From: Wolfiporia cocos
Taxonomy: Eukaryota; Basidiomycota; Agaricomycetes; Polyporales; Phaeolaceae
DNA: 64,000 nt
Assembly (NCBI GenBank): GCA_029448655.1
Contig: JACCLO010000001.1
Span: 3,100,001 to 3,164,000, forward strand
Direction: 5' to 3'
Both the position numbers and the translations under genes were made by a program. Numbering within the stretch: the stretch's first letter is position 1; each line of letters begins with the position of its first letter. The notes under the pieces were generated by a model that was not told the origin of the DNA, did no database searches, and was given only the letters and a program-made list of their open reading frames with translations. This document shows positions 39,056 to 50,480 of this stretch, piece by piece.

Positions 39056-41157
39056 ATGGTGCAAGTGACACAATCCAACATGCGCACGAGCCTCGGCGCC
39101 CTAGTCATCGGCGGCCTGGCTGCCACAGCGTGCGTGCCCCCTAACGCGTCCCGTGCGGAATTTCAATTTCCGGCCTGCAGATTGTCGGGGGTCGTCGTGA
39201 TGCAAGTCATCCTGTACTTCCGAATGTTCGAGAAGGATGCGTCCATACTCAAGTCGCTGGTGCGTCCCCCGCTCTCTGCCCCTGCTTGTGCCGCTGCTGA
39301 CGGTGGGGGGCACAGGTCGCTGTCGTCTTGTAAATTTTTTACCCGCACGCCTTCGCGCGTCGCTTTGCGCTGACCAAGCGGCTTCGCTGTTGCAGTGTTC
39401 TCGACATCCTCCATACTTGCATGGTCTGGGCTGCAGATTGGCAATACCTGGTAACCAGCTTCGGCGATACTAATATAACTGACCATGTGTTCTGGTACGC
39501 TGTCTTTGCTAATTTTAACCATTCGATAAATTGATCCAGGCGCCCGCAGGACCGCTGGGGTACGTAATGTGCATGTACAAGTTCCGAGAGTCAACTAAAA
39601 GAAAATCACATTCAGATCACCATCGCACTAACGGTATGCCTTTGTGTTTCAGAACAATTTACCGAAACTAACGCCCCATTGTCAGGCCATTACGACTATT
39701 TTTGTTCATCTGTATGCATACATTCATGCATAGCAAGCTTTGACATGTACTGATCGTTTCATAGTTTTTTCTCTTACCGGCTATTCAGGCGTACGTGCCG
39801 CGGCGCTTTTAGGGAATTGTCACTCATTTGCGGGATCTAGTGAGCAAAGGGAACTACTTCATTTGCATTCCCATGGTTAGTTGCTGTTCTGCCTGTGTAG
39901 CGCGTTGCTGATGCTGACCGCGTCTTTAGATCCTGCTTGCTATTGGTCGTGTTGGTTTGTGGATTTACTCTTGACACCGAGCGCATATATTCACCTTGTC
40001 CGATAATCCGCATTTCCAGTTTCTGCAATCGGTACGTCCTTACTCCGTATTGCGTCAGCACTACGCTAACGTCATGTTTCATCAGCCACATCAGCAGAAC
40101 TGTTTGTTACGATCCTCCCCATTCCTTCGAAAACGACTGATCCGCTTCTAGGATTCGACTCGGAAGCTATTATGCATTCTACACTCACTATCGTGTGAGT
40201 CTTAACACGACCGACATCTCTTCATCAACTGATGATCCGCCTTCAGTGGCTATTCACCCTGGGCCTGGTCCTATCCACTGCGGTGGACATCGTGATCACA
40301 GGCAGTCTATGTACATACCTCAGAAAGAGCCGGCATGGCGGCAGCGGCAGGTCAGTCGTCGCTGCGCGGGGTGCACATTCCGCTAACAGCACGCACACAC
40401 AAACCGCAGGCTGGACCAGATCCTCAACTCCGTGACGCTGTACACGGTCGAGAACGGCATGGTCACTTGGTGCGTGCTTCGCGCGACGAGCGGTGCAGCA
40501 CGGGCTGATTGGCTAGCACAGCGTCGCGACGGTCCTGTCGCTGATCTTCGTACGTGCCGGGTGGCTGTGTCACGGGTGCGACAACTGATCATCTCGACAT
40601 AGTGGCTGGTTAAGCCGCACGCGCTGATCTACCTCGCGCTGCACTTCGCGATCGGCAAGCGTACGTCCGCACACCCAGCGCATCTCCGTGATTCTAACGA
40701 GCCGCACCGCAGTCTACACCAACTCCTTCCTAGCATCGTACGTACCGCCGTCCCCGCCGCCCCGGCGGTCCCAACGCCCGCTTCCACTGACCGCCCGCGC
40801 AGGATGAATGCGCGCAAGCTGCTGCGTGTGCAGAACACGACGAGCGAGAGCTCGGAGCACCGGCTCCCCGTCATCTTCGCGCACCACTTCTCCCGCGGAG
40901 ACAGGCGGCCCGCGGTACGCGTTAGTTCCAGCTCGTCCATTGAGTTTGCGCCCGTCTCATTGGCACCCGTGCAGCCGGACCCGGTGGACCTCACCAGCAC
41001 GAAGGTACCCGTCTCCCTTCCCTCCCCCTGCGCCTGGGCTGACTGCGGTGTGCAGTTGCAGATCACCGTGGACAAGACGGTCGACTACGTCACGGACGAC
41101 GTGCTCTCGTCTCCCTCGCACAGCGACGGGGCCAAAGGCTCCTCCCCCTATCGGTAG
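39056..41157 (+). CDS. DUF6534 seven-helix membrane protein
   Basis: Family of integral membrane proteins expanded in mushroom fungi; function unknown. Exons I can phase: 39056-39129, 39181-39259, 39316-39329, 39396-39494, 39550-39559, 39616-39633, 39686-39711, about 39751-39839, then 40247-40350, 40410-40469, 40522-40549, 40603-40660, 40713-40737, 40803-41004 and 41056-41157. Helices visible: LGALVIGGLAATALSGVVV, VVFVLDILHTCMVWAADW, ITIALTAITTIFVHLFFS, LFTLGLVLSTAVDIVITG, MVTCVATVLSLIFWLVKP and IYLALHFAIG. The hallmark end is KLYTNSFLASMNARKLLR, followed by a soluble tail with LQITVDKTVD. Several exons are 10-28 nt. The part between 39840 and 40246 could not be resolved: the expected loop and helix are not found in phase, so either an exon is missed or this part is damaged. 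Confidence 0.78.
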
Positions 41158-41733
41158 ACTGCGGCAGCGCGCGCTATGGCTAACTCATAGACCTGCTGCG
41201 TAATTGCTGTAACGGTGATAAAAGATACTAGCCAATGTAATAATTTGCTCTAGAGCGCGCCGAGACGATCTCGCACGCGCACGACGAGGGTGGCCGTGGC
41301 TGATGCATCATCTTCTGTCGCAACGTGTGCAGGGTGCTGCAGCGCGTCGTTCGCTTCTGAGTTCTGAGGGGCGCCGGCGCTCGGCCCGGAGTGCCACTTT
41401 CGGCTCTCGGCGCAAAACGATCGATCAGATCAGAGACTCGGTTTCGAGTACGCCAGTTGATCATGCATGGAGCGATGTACAATGACATGTCAGATGAGCT
41501 ACATCTCCACTACGCTACGAGGCGCCCTTGCCTTGTTGCTGACTGGTGACGAAAGTTGCGAGAAGGCCGGGCGTGTGCAGACGGCGTGGCTCAAGCACCC
41601 CGCGAGAAGTCTGCCAGTCGGGCATGTGGCGACAAGGAGGCGTGGTGGCACTCAGGGCTCAATATTTCAATGTCGATAAAGCCTGCCACACTCGGTCGCT
41701 CTGCACGTTGGCAATACGTTTCATTCGGTCCCG
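41158..41733. other. Intergenic
   Basis: No gene is supported between the DUF6534 gene and the coiled-coil gene. Confidence 0.5.
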
Positions 41734-42702
41734 ATGGACACCAGGGCGGCCTCGAAGCTCCCAGTAATCAGATCTCGCAGCACCATGAAGTGTTCCACGA
41801 CCATGTCCGAAACTGTTGATCAGTATCCACAGCCCCACCGTTATGGGGCCCCTATTTACGATGCACATTCGGTCCCAAGTCACCATCCCCACTCTCCCCG
41901 CCAGAGCCGCCACAGAGGGGCCAGCTTCGCGCCTCCCCGCGACTTCATATACCGATACGCTTGCCCTTGGGAGCACATGGCGCAGACGTGCGCGTGGATC
42001 TCCGAGCACGAGTTCGCCGAGATGGCCAGGCGGAGTGAGGAGACGGTGCGCTGGGTGCATGAGCAGCAGAAGCGTGAAATGCTGCGAGAGCAAGAGCACA
42101 GCACAAGAATCCGCGCTCCATTCGCAGATGGGACAGCATATAATATGCGCCGCCGTCAGCACGAGACATCTCGGGCCTGGGACGGGGAGGATGCATTGAG
42201 GACGGAGATGAAGCGTCTGCAACAGGCGAGAATGGAGACGGAGAGGCGAAGGGCAGCACTTCAGAAACGCCTGGCCGAGGACGAGCGGCGGAGGGAGCGA
42301 GATCGAGAAAGGGCAGCGGCGCAGCGTGAAGACGGATGCAAGCGAGCTTGGCAGACGTACGAGGCACGATGGAAGGAGCTGACTTCACCAGTCAAGGAGT
42401 TAACTTCACCAGTCACGGAGCATGGTCAACTCACGTTCGGAGCAATCCCATGGCCGATGTTCTCCACACCCCTCACGGTGGAAGACATCACGCCCGCGCG
42501 CGTCACCATGTTCATACTGTCTCCTCTGCAATCGGAGGCACAGTCGCGCAAGGACAGGATCCGTGCCGCGCTGAAAAGATGGCATCCAGATCGCTTCGGG
42601 CGATTGCTTGTGCAGATTGAAGAGCATGATCAGGAGAGCGTAACAGAGGGCGTGGGCATAGTAGTCCGTTGTTTGAACAACCTGCTGGCGAGGGAGTCAT
42701 GA
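41734..42702 (+). CDS. Coiled-coil protein with degenerate J-like C-terminus (NFKBIL1-like)
   Basis: Intronless, 322 residues (299 if Met 41803 is the start). The centre, about residues 100-220, is a highly charged Arg/Glu/Gln coiled coil (RTEMKRLQQARMETERRRAA and on). It is followed by two imperfect WKELTSPV-like repeats, LTFGAIPWPMF, and a C-terminal block QSRKDRIRAALKRWHPDRFG then EGVGIVVRCLNNLL. The RWHPDRFG piece recalls the J-domain-related end of NFKBIL1, where the HPD motif is kept; a common but unstudied layout in basidiomycetes. No signal peptide or membrane helix. Function unknown; possibly nuclear by analogy only. Confidence 0.75.
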   Translation: MDTRAASKLPVIRSRSTMKCSTTMSETVDQYPQPHRYGAPIYDAHSVPSHHPHSPRQSRHRGASFAPPRDFIYRYACPWEHMAQTCAWISEHEFAEMARRSEETVRWVHEQQKREMLREQEHSTRIRAPFADGTAYNMRRRQHETSRAWDGEDALRTEMKRLQQARMETERRRAALQKRLAEDERRRERDRERAAAQREDGCKRAWQTYEARWKELTSPVKELTSPVTEHGQLTFGAIPWPMFSTPLTVEDITPARVTMFILSPLQSEAQSRKDRIRAALKRWHPDRFGRLLVQIEEHDQESVTEGVGIVVRCLNNLLARES

Positions 42703-43117
42703 TGTATTTCTACTATGATACTTGTAGCACATACCTAGGATTGTATGCGGCACTGTGCGCTGGTAATACCTCTCTCTATGCTATGCAGTCGATCGGTATG
42801 CATTATGTAACATACATTTCATTCGGAGGAAGTTCTTCTCGAGCGTGGCGGTGCGAAACTTCGGAGTGTTTGCAGCCTGCTACTTGGAGCAGAGCACGTT
42901 GATACTAGTCCGCTGAATCCACTGGTCTGATCACCGCCTGAGGATCGTAAATCGTACAATGTGGACGTGAACTATGATTGCGCACATGAGAAGCGTCAGT
43001 GGAATTCAAGAGCGAACAAGTCTTTAGCGAGAATCGAGCGAACGTAGGCCGTGCTTTACCCACCCCAAATCATCAGAGTGCGTCAAACGTGCCTGAAGAG
43101 TTCGGTCACAGATCATA
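42703..43117. other. Intergenic between convergent genes
   Basis: I see no gene or repeat in this stretch. Confidence 0.5.
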
Positions 43118-45309
43118 TCAGGGCTGTACGGCTGGAGGTATGTCCTGACTCCCGCGCTCCTCGCGAGGCTGGGAGATCAGAGCACGAAACAATGCCTGCC
43201 ACTGATCCGGAAGGAGGAACAGATCCTCCATATGGTCCCGCAGCATCCTCGGTATAGAACCGACCAGCTGTCCGCGCCGGAACCGCTGTAGGGTGCCCCG
43301 CCAGAACGCAAAATAGGCCTTGCTGTCCTTCGCGAGCAGCGTCTCTGCCATGAAGAGACACTCGTCGAGGATGTCGATCGCGCTGCCGAGTCTCGGTGGG
43401 TCCTGCGGCTCGGGGACGTGCAGGACGTCGCGCTGGATTTGCCGCAGGCAGGTGTGCAGGTCCGTGCGGATGTCGGTCCTGCTCGCGCCGGGGGTCAGAG
43501 TCGGGTACCGGCTCGGGTTGCTGGTGTGGCAGAGGATGGTGGCGATCGTCCGCACGAACACGTGCACATCCTGCCGCTGGAAGGCCGTCGCGAGGTGGGA
43601 CATCAAGCTCGACACGTCTGCAAAGATGCATATATGAGTTGAGCGGAGGCATGAACGCGATGAGGGAGAGGACGCACGCTGCGTAGTAAGCGCCTCCGAG
43701 TCGAGGATCAGGTGCAGGATCCACGCGCGCGACGCGTACGTCAGGTGCGGGTGGTCGAGCAGGCGGAACAGCGCGTCCGCGGGCACGGCCGCGTGCGTCG
43801 CCCTCACGAGCGTGTGCGCGAGCTCGAGTAGCCGCGCGTCCGGCTCGAGCGCGTCCGGGTCCTGCACGTCCGGGCCGCTCACGATCCTATGGAAGACGTC
43901 GAGCGCCATGCTCTGCAGCGTCTCGAGCGACTGCTTGTCCACGTCCGCCTCGTGCAGCCGGCCGTCGCGCGTTCCTCGCATGCGGTTTCGAATGAAGCCG
44001 TCCAGCGCCTTGGCCGCGTCCAGCGCGGAGCTCGCCTTGATGTATGGCTGGATCACGTCCTCGAGGAAGGCGTCGTCCATGACCAGTGCGTCGGCGGCCG
44101 CGAGCAGCGCCGCGTCGTCGGGAGGCTGGGTTTTGAGTGAGTGTATGCATTGGTGCTCGTAGTCGGCCCAGCTAGTCGGGACGTGCGGCTTCGATCTGAA
44201 ATCAGAATGCACAAACTAGTTGGTACGGCAGTATCACGAGGGAATGTGCATGCGCACCTTCCTATCGTCATAGACTGTGGCAGATGGCGATATATCTTTG
44301 ACTTCACCCAATAGACCATTGCTACAATCCAGAATGCTTGCGGTGACTTGTACGGACAGTCGTCTATGAATGCAGGCAACACCGCGGTGCCCGTCGAGAA
44401 CAACAGCAGCGTGCCTCCCAGAGCTGTGACCACAGCGGCCGTAGTGACATTGATTGTCCAGAGGAGCTCAATGAGGCCGATGATGAAGAGGACAAGCGCG
44501 AGCTGCAAGAAGATGGGCAGGAAGCTGATGATGGCGGCTACTTGCCATTGGGCGAAGAGCCTTTGACGGTGGTGCCAAACGCGAACGCTCTGCCTCGGGA
44601 TGCTGGTCACTCGGGCGGAGTAGCGACTCAGCCATTGCTTCACGGATAGAGAGACAGAGGCGGCTGCTAGACTGAATATCAAGGAGGCAAACCATAATGA
44701 GTTGACGTCCACAGTCGGGCGCGAGATGGAATCTGCCATTTGTGGCTGCAGCGAAACATAGTCTTGAACCAGGAACGCTGTCAGCACGGCGGAGAACAGA
44801 CCAGCCTGTGCACTCCCGTTAGTTCAAAGCGTCTGCTGTAGTACAATCATCTCACGAATAGGAGGAGTGTTTCCAATTCCTCGCTCCATCTTTTGACTGA
44901 GTCCTCGAGATGATCCCAAACAAACTTGTCGCATCTGCTCCACGCAAAAGACTCTAGCGACATATTTGTTTCTCTCTCAGCGGCATTACCGGCCCCTGGG
45001 TGATTCGCGCGACCTCCGACGGAAGGGTGCCCTGCATATTGACGCATCGATGAATATGTGAGGATCTAAAGCAGACAAATTCGTTGCACCTGGAATCTCG
45101 GCGAGACTGCTCATCTCATTCTTGTCTTCAATTTTGAGCGTGTCTGTGTCGTAGCCATCTAGCTGACTAGACCGAACTGCGGTGCTGCTTGTGAGGCGAC
45201 TAGGGAAGGAAGCCCTGTTATCTGATGGGTCTCGAGAAATACCTTCCCTTCGGGTCAGTGATCGCACGGAAACGCTAGGCAAGAATGAACCCATCCCGTT
45301 GTTGTCCAT
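43118..45309 (-). CDS. DUF6535 membrane protein
   Basis: Exons are 45090-45309, 44856-45031, 44258-44805, 43678-44195 and 43118-43617; phases agree and give 653 residues. The family is confined to basidiomycetes and has no known function. The N-terminus is a Ser/Asp-rich soluble segment. Then come the hallmarks WSEELETLLLFAGLFSAVLT (joined across intron 2), VNSLWFASLIFSLAAASVSL, KQWL, a helix pair around VAAIISFLPIFLQLALVLFI and IELLWTINVTTAAVVTALGG, and AVLPAFIDDCPYKSP. This gives about four membrane spans between residues 135 and 300. The long C-terminal half is soluble and helical. The gene looks intact; a further 3' exon cannot be excluded. Confidence 0.82.
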
Positions 45310-46081
45310 GATAGCGAACGCAAGCCTCAGTGGATGCACAATGGGTACCTGAGACTATATGGTGCGATGTGGCTTTATGGTCAGTTCAGTTTGTGCCCTT
45401 CACAGCCATGCTGGAGAGGCATGCCGAGCCGGATCACAGCGGTGCAGGATGATAGAGAGAAGATGTCTCATGCATCATAGCACCAGCACAAACAAAATGC
45501 GACGTCTCGCTGCTGAGTATTCTCAGACGAAATTGTCATACGGCAAGCCCTATCGTGTAGGAATCAGTTGTTGATCTACAGGACATGGAGATTTATATTG
45601 TAAGGTACTAGGTCTTACCTGTACTATGTGCATTCTATAATAATTGCATGCGCAAAGAATGTTCGGGACTGATATGACCAGCTCGCAGTGCTACCGCAAC
45701 GCCACTTGTCTGATCCATCGATCCTGAGGAGGCTGCGTTGGAACATCCATGGCATAGGGCCTACGAACCATTCCTTGTCCGCGTCCTCGTAGGGCGGCAC
45801 AGTTGTCTCGTGGCCAAAGCCGTCAGCGCTGAAGGAGGTTAAATAAAGTTACTTTTTGGGCTCACTTTTTTGTCCCACCAAACCGCAGCGGGTAGCACTG
45901 GCGCTCACTTGCACTTTCACTTGGACGGCGCTTATTCGCTCTCCACTCAAACGTCTTCCCAAATATTGTCCGACGACGGTCTATCCGGCTTTCGTGACTG
46001 GTGGCGCCTCTGTTATCCTTATCTTCGTGGTTACGACTCAACAAAAATATGGTATGTACATACTATTGCTTGCCATGTCCG
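45310..46081. other. Intergenic, left flank of the retrotransposon locus
   Basis: No gene is supported. Frames at 45856-46155 run into the F-box fragment and the LTR and have no motif before it. Confidence 0.45.
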
Positions 46082-46152
46082 ATGCTCCATTAAGCAATGT
46101 CACCGTCGCCGATAACGAGACCATATGTGAAATCTATTTTCAAGCCATCGAC
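46082..46152 (+). pseudogene. Third F-box locus fragment, left half
   Basis: Resembles 26110-26196 of the left F-box copy: ATTAAGCAATGTCACC, ATAACGAGACCA, GTGAAAT and GCCATCGAC line up, with a short internal gap and insertion. It continues on the other side of the retrotransposon at 54329, so the element landed inside this fragment. The fragment carries the end of the long exon and the following intron. Confidence 0.6.
46148..46152. other. Target-site duplication, left (TCGAC)
   Basis: TCGAC directly before the LTR start is repeated directly after the other LTR (54329-54333). Five bases is the usual length for Ty3/gypsy integration. Confidence 0.9.
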
Positions 46153-46513
46153 TGACACAAGCACGTTCTCAAGCAACTTCTCAGGGGAAGTGTAATCGCG
46201 TGGAAGCGACTTCCTGATCTGAGGCTACTCAAGGCAGTAAAGGCCAAGACGAGTCTGGGGTGCTCCCTGCTCGTCAGGCCAGTATATATGCTATCTAGCT
46301 GTTTGTACATGTTTGGCTACTGTACAGTATTACGTAAGCTAATAGTCCGTGATAACCCTATCCTAGGGGTAGAGCCGAGAGAAGAGTGTCCGGGGTCTGA
46401 CTAGGCACGTGTGGGGTGTTCGGGGTCCTTGCACGTGATGCTAGGCGGGCGTTTAGATAAGATAAGGGCTGTCGTTCAGTCGTTGGCTAACTGAATGAAA
46501 TCGGCTTGTGACA
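46153..46513 (-). repeat. 3' LTR of the retrotransposon
   Basis: 361 bp. In sense it runs from TGTCACAAGCC to GCTTGTGTCA, so the ends are inverted repeats with one mismatch. It differs from the 5' LTR at four positions, all transitions. The last codons of the pol frame lie inside it (46476-46513). Confidence 0.95.
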
Positions 46514-48113
46514 GTACCCCCTCTTCTAGCAGCGTGTCCCCACGCCCAGCAATTACTTTGTACATGGTTTGGTCGACGTGACATGGGTGGTCTACAGTTT
46601 TCTTGCAGATGTGCGGGTTGGCTAGTTGGAGCGTGTTTAGAACTGGGTAGATCCAGTATCCTTTTGACTCAGGTATAGTGGATTCTACCGGTTGTCCAAC
46701 TCGTATCCCGTACTGCATTACTCGTGTGCGTGGATCACAAAACCAGAAGTTTCGAGCGACAAGCTTCTTCTCGTAGGCATAGAATGGTAGGCTGCCTTTG
46801 ATTAGAAGGGTGTTGTCTATGTCGTCGTAGATGATGAACTCCTTCGGGTTTTCTCGAAGCCCCATTTCCTTAGCCTTTCGTTCGAAGTCCTCCCACTCTG
46901 GATCCCATTTGGTTTCAGAGTGGTCCCAGCCAGTGTTTCGGTTTTTCCACTGGTTACCTGGGGCGGATGGTCTAGCTTCGAAGAACTTTGTGACTAGGTC
47001 TTGGAAAGGGGTTAATCCTTGCTTGCGTTCCCATGTTGTAGTCCCATCGGACCACTCGACTTCCAGCTCGACTCGCCCTCGGTCTTCTCTGGATGCGAGG
47101 ATCCGGAGAGGCCTGCGAGCGTCATTGCCTTCTGTCCTGACTGTGTGGTCCTGATTGGGGAAAGCCGGGGCATGATACGGTAGTAGTAGGACCTCGTTGA
47201 AGACGGGGTATATTCCACGCATGTCTGCGGGGAGGTCCAATTCGTATGCTCCATGTCCGACTTTCTTCGTCACCTTGTACGGTCCGAACCTCTTGGAGTC
47301 TAGCTTTTTGGTAGGGTGGCCCATGTTAATGTTCCGGCCGTCTACCCATACCATGTCTCCTTCGGAATACGATAGTGGCGATGCCCGTTTCCTATCGTAG
47401 TATTCCTTCATGCGGAGCTTGGCCTTTTCCAGGTTCTGTGACGCACGTTTTGAGATCTCGTGCATGTGTTCGACCCAGTCCCGTGCTACCCCCTCTTCTT
47501 GCTCGAGTCCCTCTACTCCTGTGAAGGGGTGGTATCCGTGCGTAAGGTAAAAGGGACTATATCCCGTGCTACTGTGTACGTGTGTCTTGTACGCGAAGCT
47601 TGCCAGCGGGAGTAAGTCCGGCCAGTTAGTATGTGAGTCATTAATAAATAAACGTAAGTACACTTCGAGTTCCTGGTTCATTCGTTCCGTCTGCCCGTCT
47701 GTCTGCGGGTGGAACGCTGTGCTAGGGTTCCCTTCTATTCCCAACCTTCGATAAATGTCCTTGATGAACTCCGCAACGAACTGTGGTCCTCTGTCGCTGA
47801 ATATCTTCTTTGGCAATCCATGTAGGGCGTAGACTTTATCGATAAATATGTTGGCCCATCCTTCGGCCGTTAACTTGGTCGTTGTTGGTACTGCTACATA
47901 GTCCTTGGACTTCATATCTACTACTACAATAATGGCATCACGACCCTTGGAGACTGGGAGTCCCGTGATCATGTCTACGGAAATATTCTCCCAATTGTGT
48001 GACGGAGTTGGGTTTGGGTTGAGTGGGGCCACGCGCTTGGATCTGTCGGGTTTGGCTGCCTGGCACTTGATACATGCCTTCACGTACTGGCGGATGTCTT
48101 TTCTCATTTTTGG
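46476..48113 (-). pseudogene. Integrase, chromodomain-like and C-terminal extension part of Pol
   Basis: Continuation of the Pol frame after the second TGA. It begins with the C-x2-C half of the integrase zinc finger (CIKCQ), then the catalytic D,D,E core (VDMITGLP; FSDRGPQFV; HPQTDGQTERMNQELE). The GPY/F motif is RFGPYKVTKKVGHGAYELDL. A chromodomain-like segment follows (PLRILASREDRGRVELEVEW, then TTTWERKQGL). After it comes about 150 residues unlike standard Pol, with WDHSETKWDPEWEDFERKA, FIIYDDIDNTLLIKGSLPF and WIYPVLNTLQLANPHICKK. The stop lies 38 nt inside the 3' LTR, and the final SQADFIQLAND is LTR-encoded. An ATG (48107) follows the TGA closely but would not restore the zinc finger. 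Confidence 0.85.
46517..46527 (-). other. Polypurine tract
   Basis: Sense sequence AGAAGAGGGGG ends three bases before the 3' LTR, the position expected for the plus-strand primer. It lies inside the pol frame and codes for part of LLEEGV. Confidence 0.8.
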
Positions 48114-50480
48114 TCACCAGTAGTGTCGGTGTATGGCGGTGTACGTGTTTTCTGTACCAGGGTGTCCTGCCGAAACCGTGTCGTGGAACGAAGAAATGAT
48201 TTTTCCTATCAGATCTTCGTCTCGGGGAATGATCATCCTCCCTCTCCTAAACCGCAGACCGTCCTCGGTCGTTTCCCCTGCTTCTACTCCTCCCTTTCCT
48301 TCGTAGAGAGCGGCTTCCGCTTTGACCCTCTCTTTTACTTCGTCGTAGGTTATCCCTTTGACTACAGTATAGAATGAGGATCGCAGCCTTTCTGCGCTAT
48401 CTTCGATGAATAGGTGTGGCTTCAGGACGACTTGTCCTTCGAGGTGACCCTTGTCGTTGCCGTGGTCACTTCTTCGGGAAAGCCCATCAGCCCTTCCATT
48501 GGTTTTGCCGGGGATGTGCACGAGTTGTAGGTCATACTCGGCAAGTTCCGTCATCCACCGGGCTTGTCGCGGATTAATTTTCTGTGGAGTCTTAAAATAT
48601 TCTAAGTTCTTATGGTCCGTTAGTACTTCTACAGGGTGCTTTGCTCCCATTACGAAATGGCGCCATTCGTCTAGGGCGCGCATGATAGCGAGTAATTCTC
48701 GATCGTATATCTCGTAGTCACGTTCTGCCGGTATCATCGTCTTACTCTGGTACGCGATGGGTTTCCATACGCCTTCCTGCTTCTGCATGAGGCAGGCTCC
48801 AGTTGCAAAGTCTGAAGAGTCTGCCTCGATGCGGAAGGGGTCGTCGTCGTTTGGAATGCCTAACACGGGTGCTTCGATAAAGATCTTTTTTAGTTTCTCG
48901 AAGCACTCGAGTTCCGTCGTACCCCACTGCCATTCTGTGTCCTTTGTCAGATTGATCAGTGGGCGAGCTACCGTGGAGAACTTGGGTATGAATCTCCGGT
49001 AGAAGTTAGCGAATCCGATGAAGGACTGCACTTCTTTCTTGTTCCGAGGTGCTGGCCAATCGGCTACTGCAGCTACCTTCGCGGGGTCCATGCGGATCTG
49101 CCCGTGAGAGATTATATGCCCGAGATATTCGACCTCGCTTTTCATGAACTCGCATTTCTCTGGTTTGCAAGTAAGTTTGTTTTGACGGAGGACGAGGAGC
49201 ACCTTGCGCAGGATCTCTTTGTGCTCTTCCTCGTCCTCAGTAAAAACAAGGATATCGTCTAAATATACAATGACTTTGCCCGTCATTATGAGATCTCGGA
49301 ATATGTCATTCATCAAAGTTTGGAATGTGCCTGGTGCATTGCACATTCCGAAGAACATCACTAATGGCTCGTAGAGCCCCCGATTAGTGATGAAGGCGGC
49401 TTTTTCCTCGTCGCCTTCTTTGATTCTGACATTGGTATATCCCCAACGAATGTCCAACTTCGAAAAGTACTTAGCTCTTTTTAGCTTGTTGAGCAGCTCT
49501 GTGATCAATGGGAGCGGGTACCGGTTCTTCTTGGTCATCTGGTTCAGTTTCCGATAATCTTGTATGGGTCTCAGTTTCCCATCCTTCTTTTTGACGAAGA
49601 AGAATGGTGCCCCCCATGGTGACTTGGACGGCCGTATGCGTCCTGTTCGTAGCTGTTCTTCTAAGAAGTCATCTAGCGCCTCCTGCTCCCTAGGGGAGAG
49701 CGCGTAGATCTTGCCGGCGTATGGTTCGGAGTTGGGCAGCAGTTCGATTGCGTGATCCCACGGTCGCCGTTCGGGGAGGTTGTTGAATTCCTTTTCCTCA
49801 AACACGTCTCGGAAGTCGTGTAGGTACTCGGGGACTACCTCCTCAAAGGCTTTTGCTTCTGTGGTCTTTCCGGCTGCGATGGCGATCTCGGTTGCCTTCG
49901 TAGCGCGTACTCGCTCAGCGATGTCCGCTCTGCATTCTTCCCTGTTTCTAATCCATGCGTCAGCGAATATGTAGTAAATATGATCACCGTCCTCGATCTG
50001 CTCGTGTTCGCAATCGCAGGTGAAGGTGATCCGGCGTTTCTTCCAGTCAATGGTTGGGTTGTGGTCTTCTAACCAATCGAAGCCGAGGAATATGTCGGCG
50101 GAGACTAGCTCCGTGACGTGGAACTTGCGGGTCTCCAAATGCGTGTCGATCTGCATCTGGAGTTCAATGTAGTGCGTCATCTTGCCTGCGGCATTGGTAC
50201 TACCGTCTGCGTTGTACAGCTTGACGGGTCGGTCTAGCGGGATCTGCTCGAGCTTATGTTCCTCGACGTAGGCGCGACTGATTACTGATCCCATGGAACC
50301 AGAATCGATCAGCGCTTTCGTGAAGAGGGCGCGTCCGTCAGGGCGGTGGAGAGTGATCGGTACTTCAATCTGCTTTCCCCGTTTTCCCGTCTGGATTACC
50401 ACTACATTGCCTCGGAGTTTCTCTCCGGTGGATCCGAATCCCGCTGTACCGCGAGTGGTTTCCCGAATGTTCTTGACGAT
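48114..50480 (-). pseudogene. Protease, reverse transcriptase and RNase H part of Pol
   Basis: Same frame as Gag, open from directly after the Gag TGA to a TGA at 48114-48116. It starts with the last dUTPase motif (TTRGTAGFGSTG), so the dUTPase is cut by the stop. Next is the aspartic protease (ALIDSGSMGSVIS), then reverse transcriptase with WGAPFFFVKKKDGKLRPIQD, SKLDIRWGYTNVRI and the YLDD box in VIVYLDDILVF, and RNase H (IEADSSDFATGACL; DRELLAIMRAL). It ends within the integrase zinc finger, after H-x-H (TAIHRHYW). There is no ATG at the start: the first codons after the stop would need readthrough or repair of the stop to be made. Confidence 0.9.

Noticed and set aside
46831..47154. Plus-strand frames across the retrotransposon
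   Set aside because: Antisense of Pol; the minus frame carries all domain motifs.
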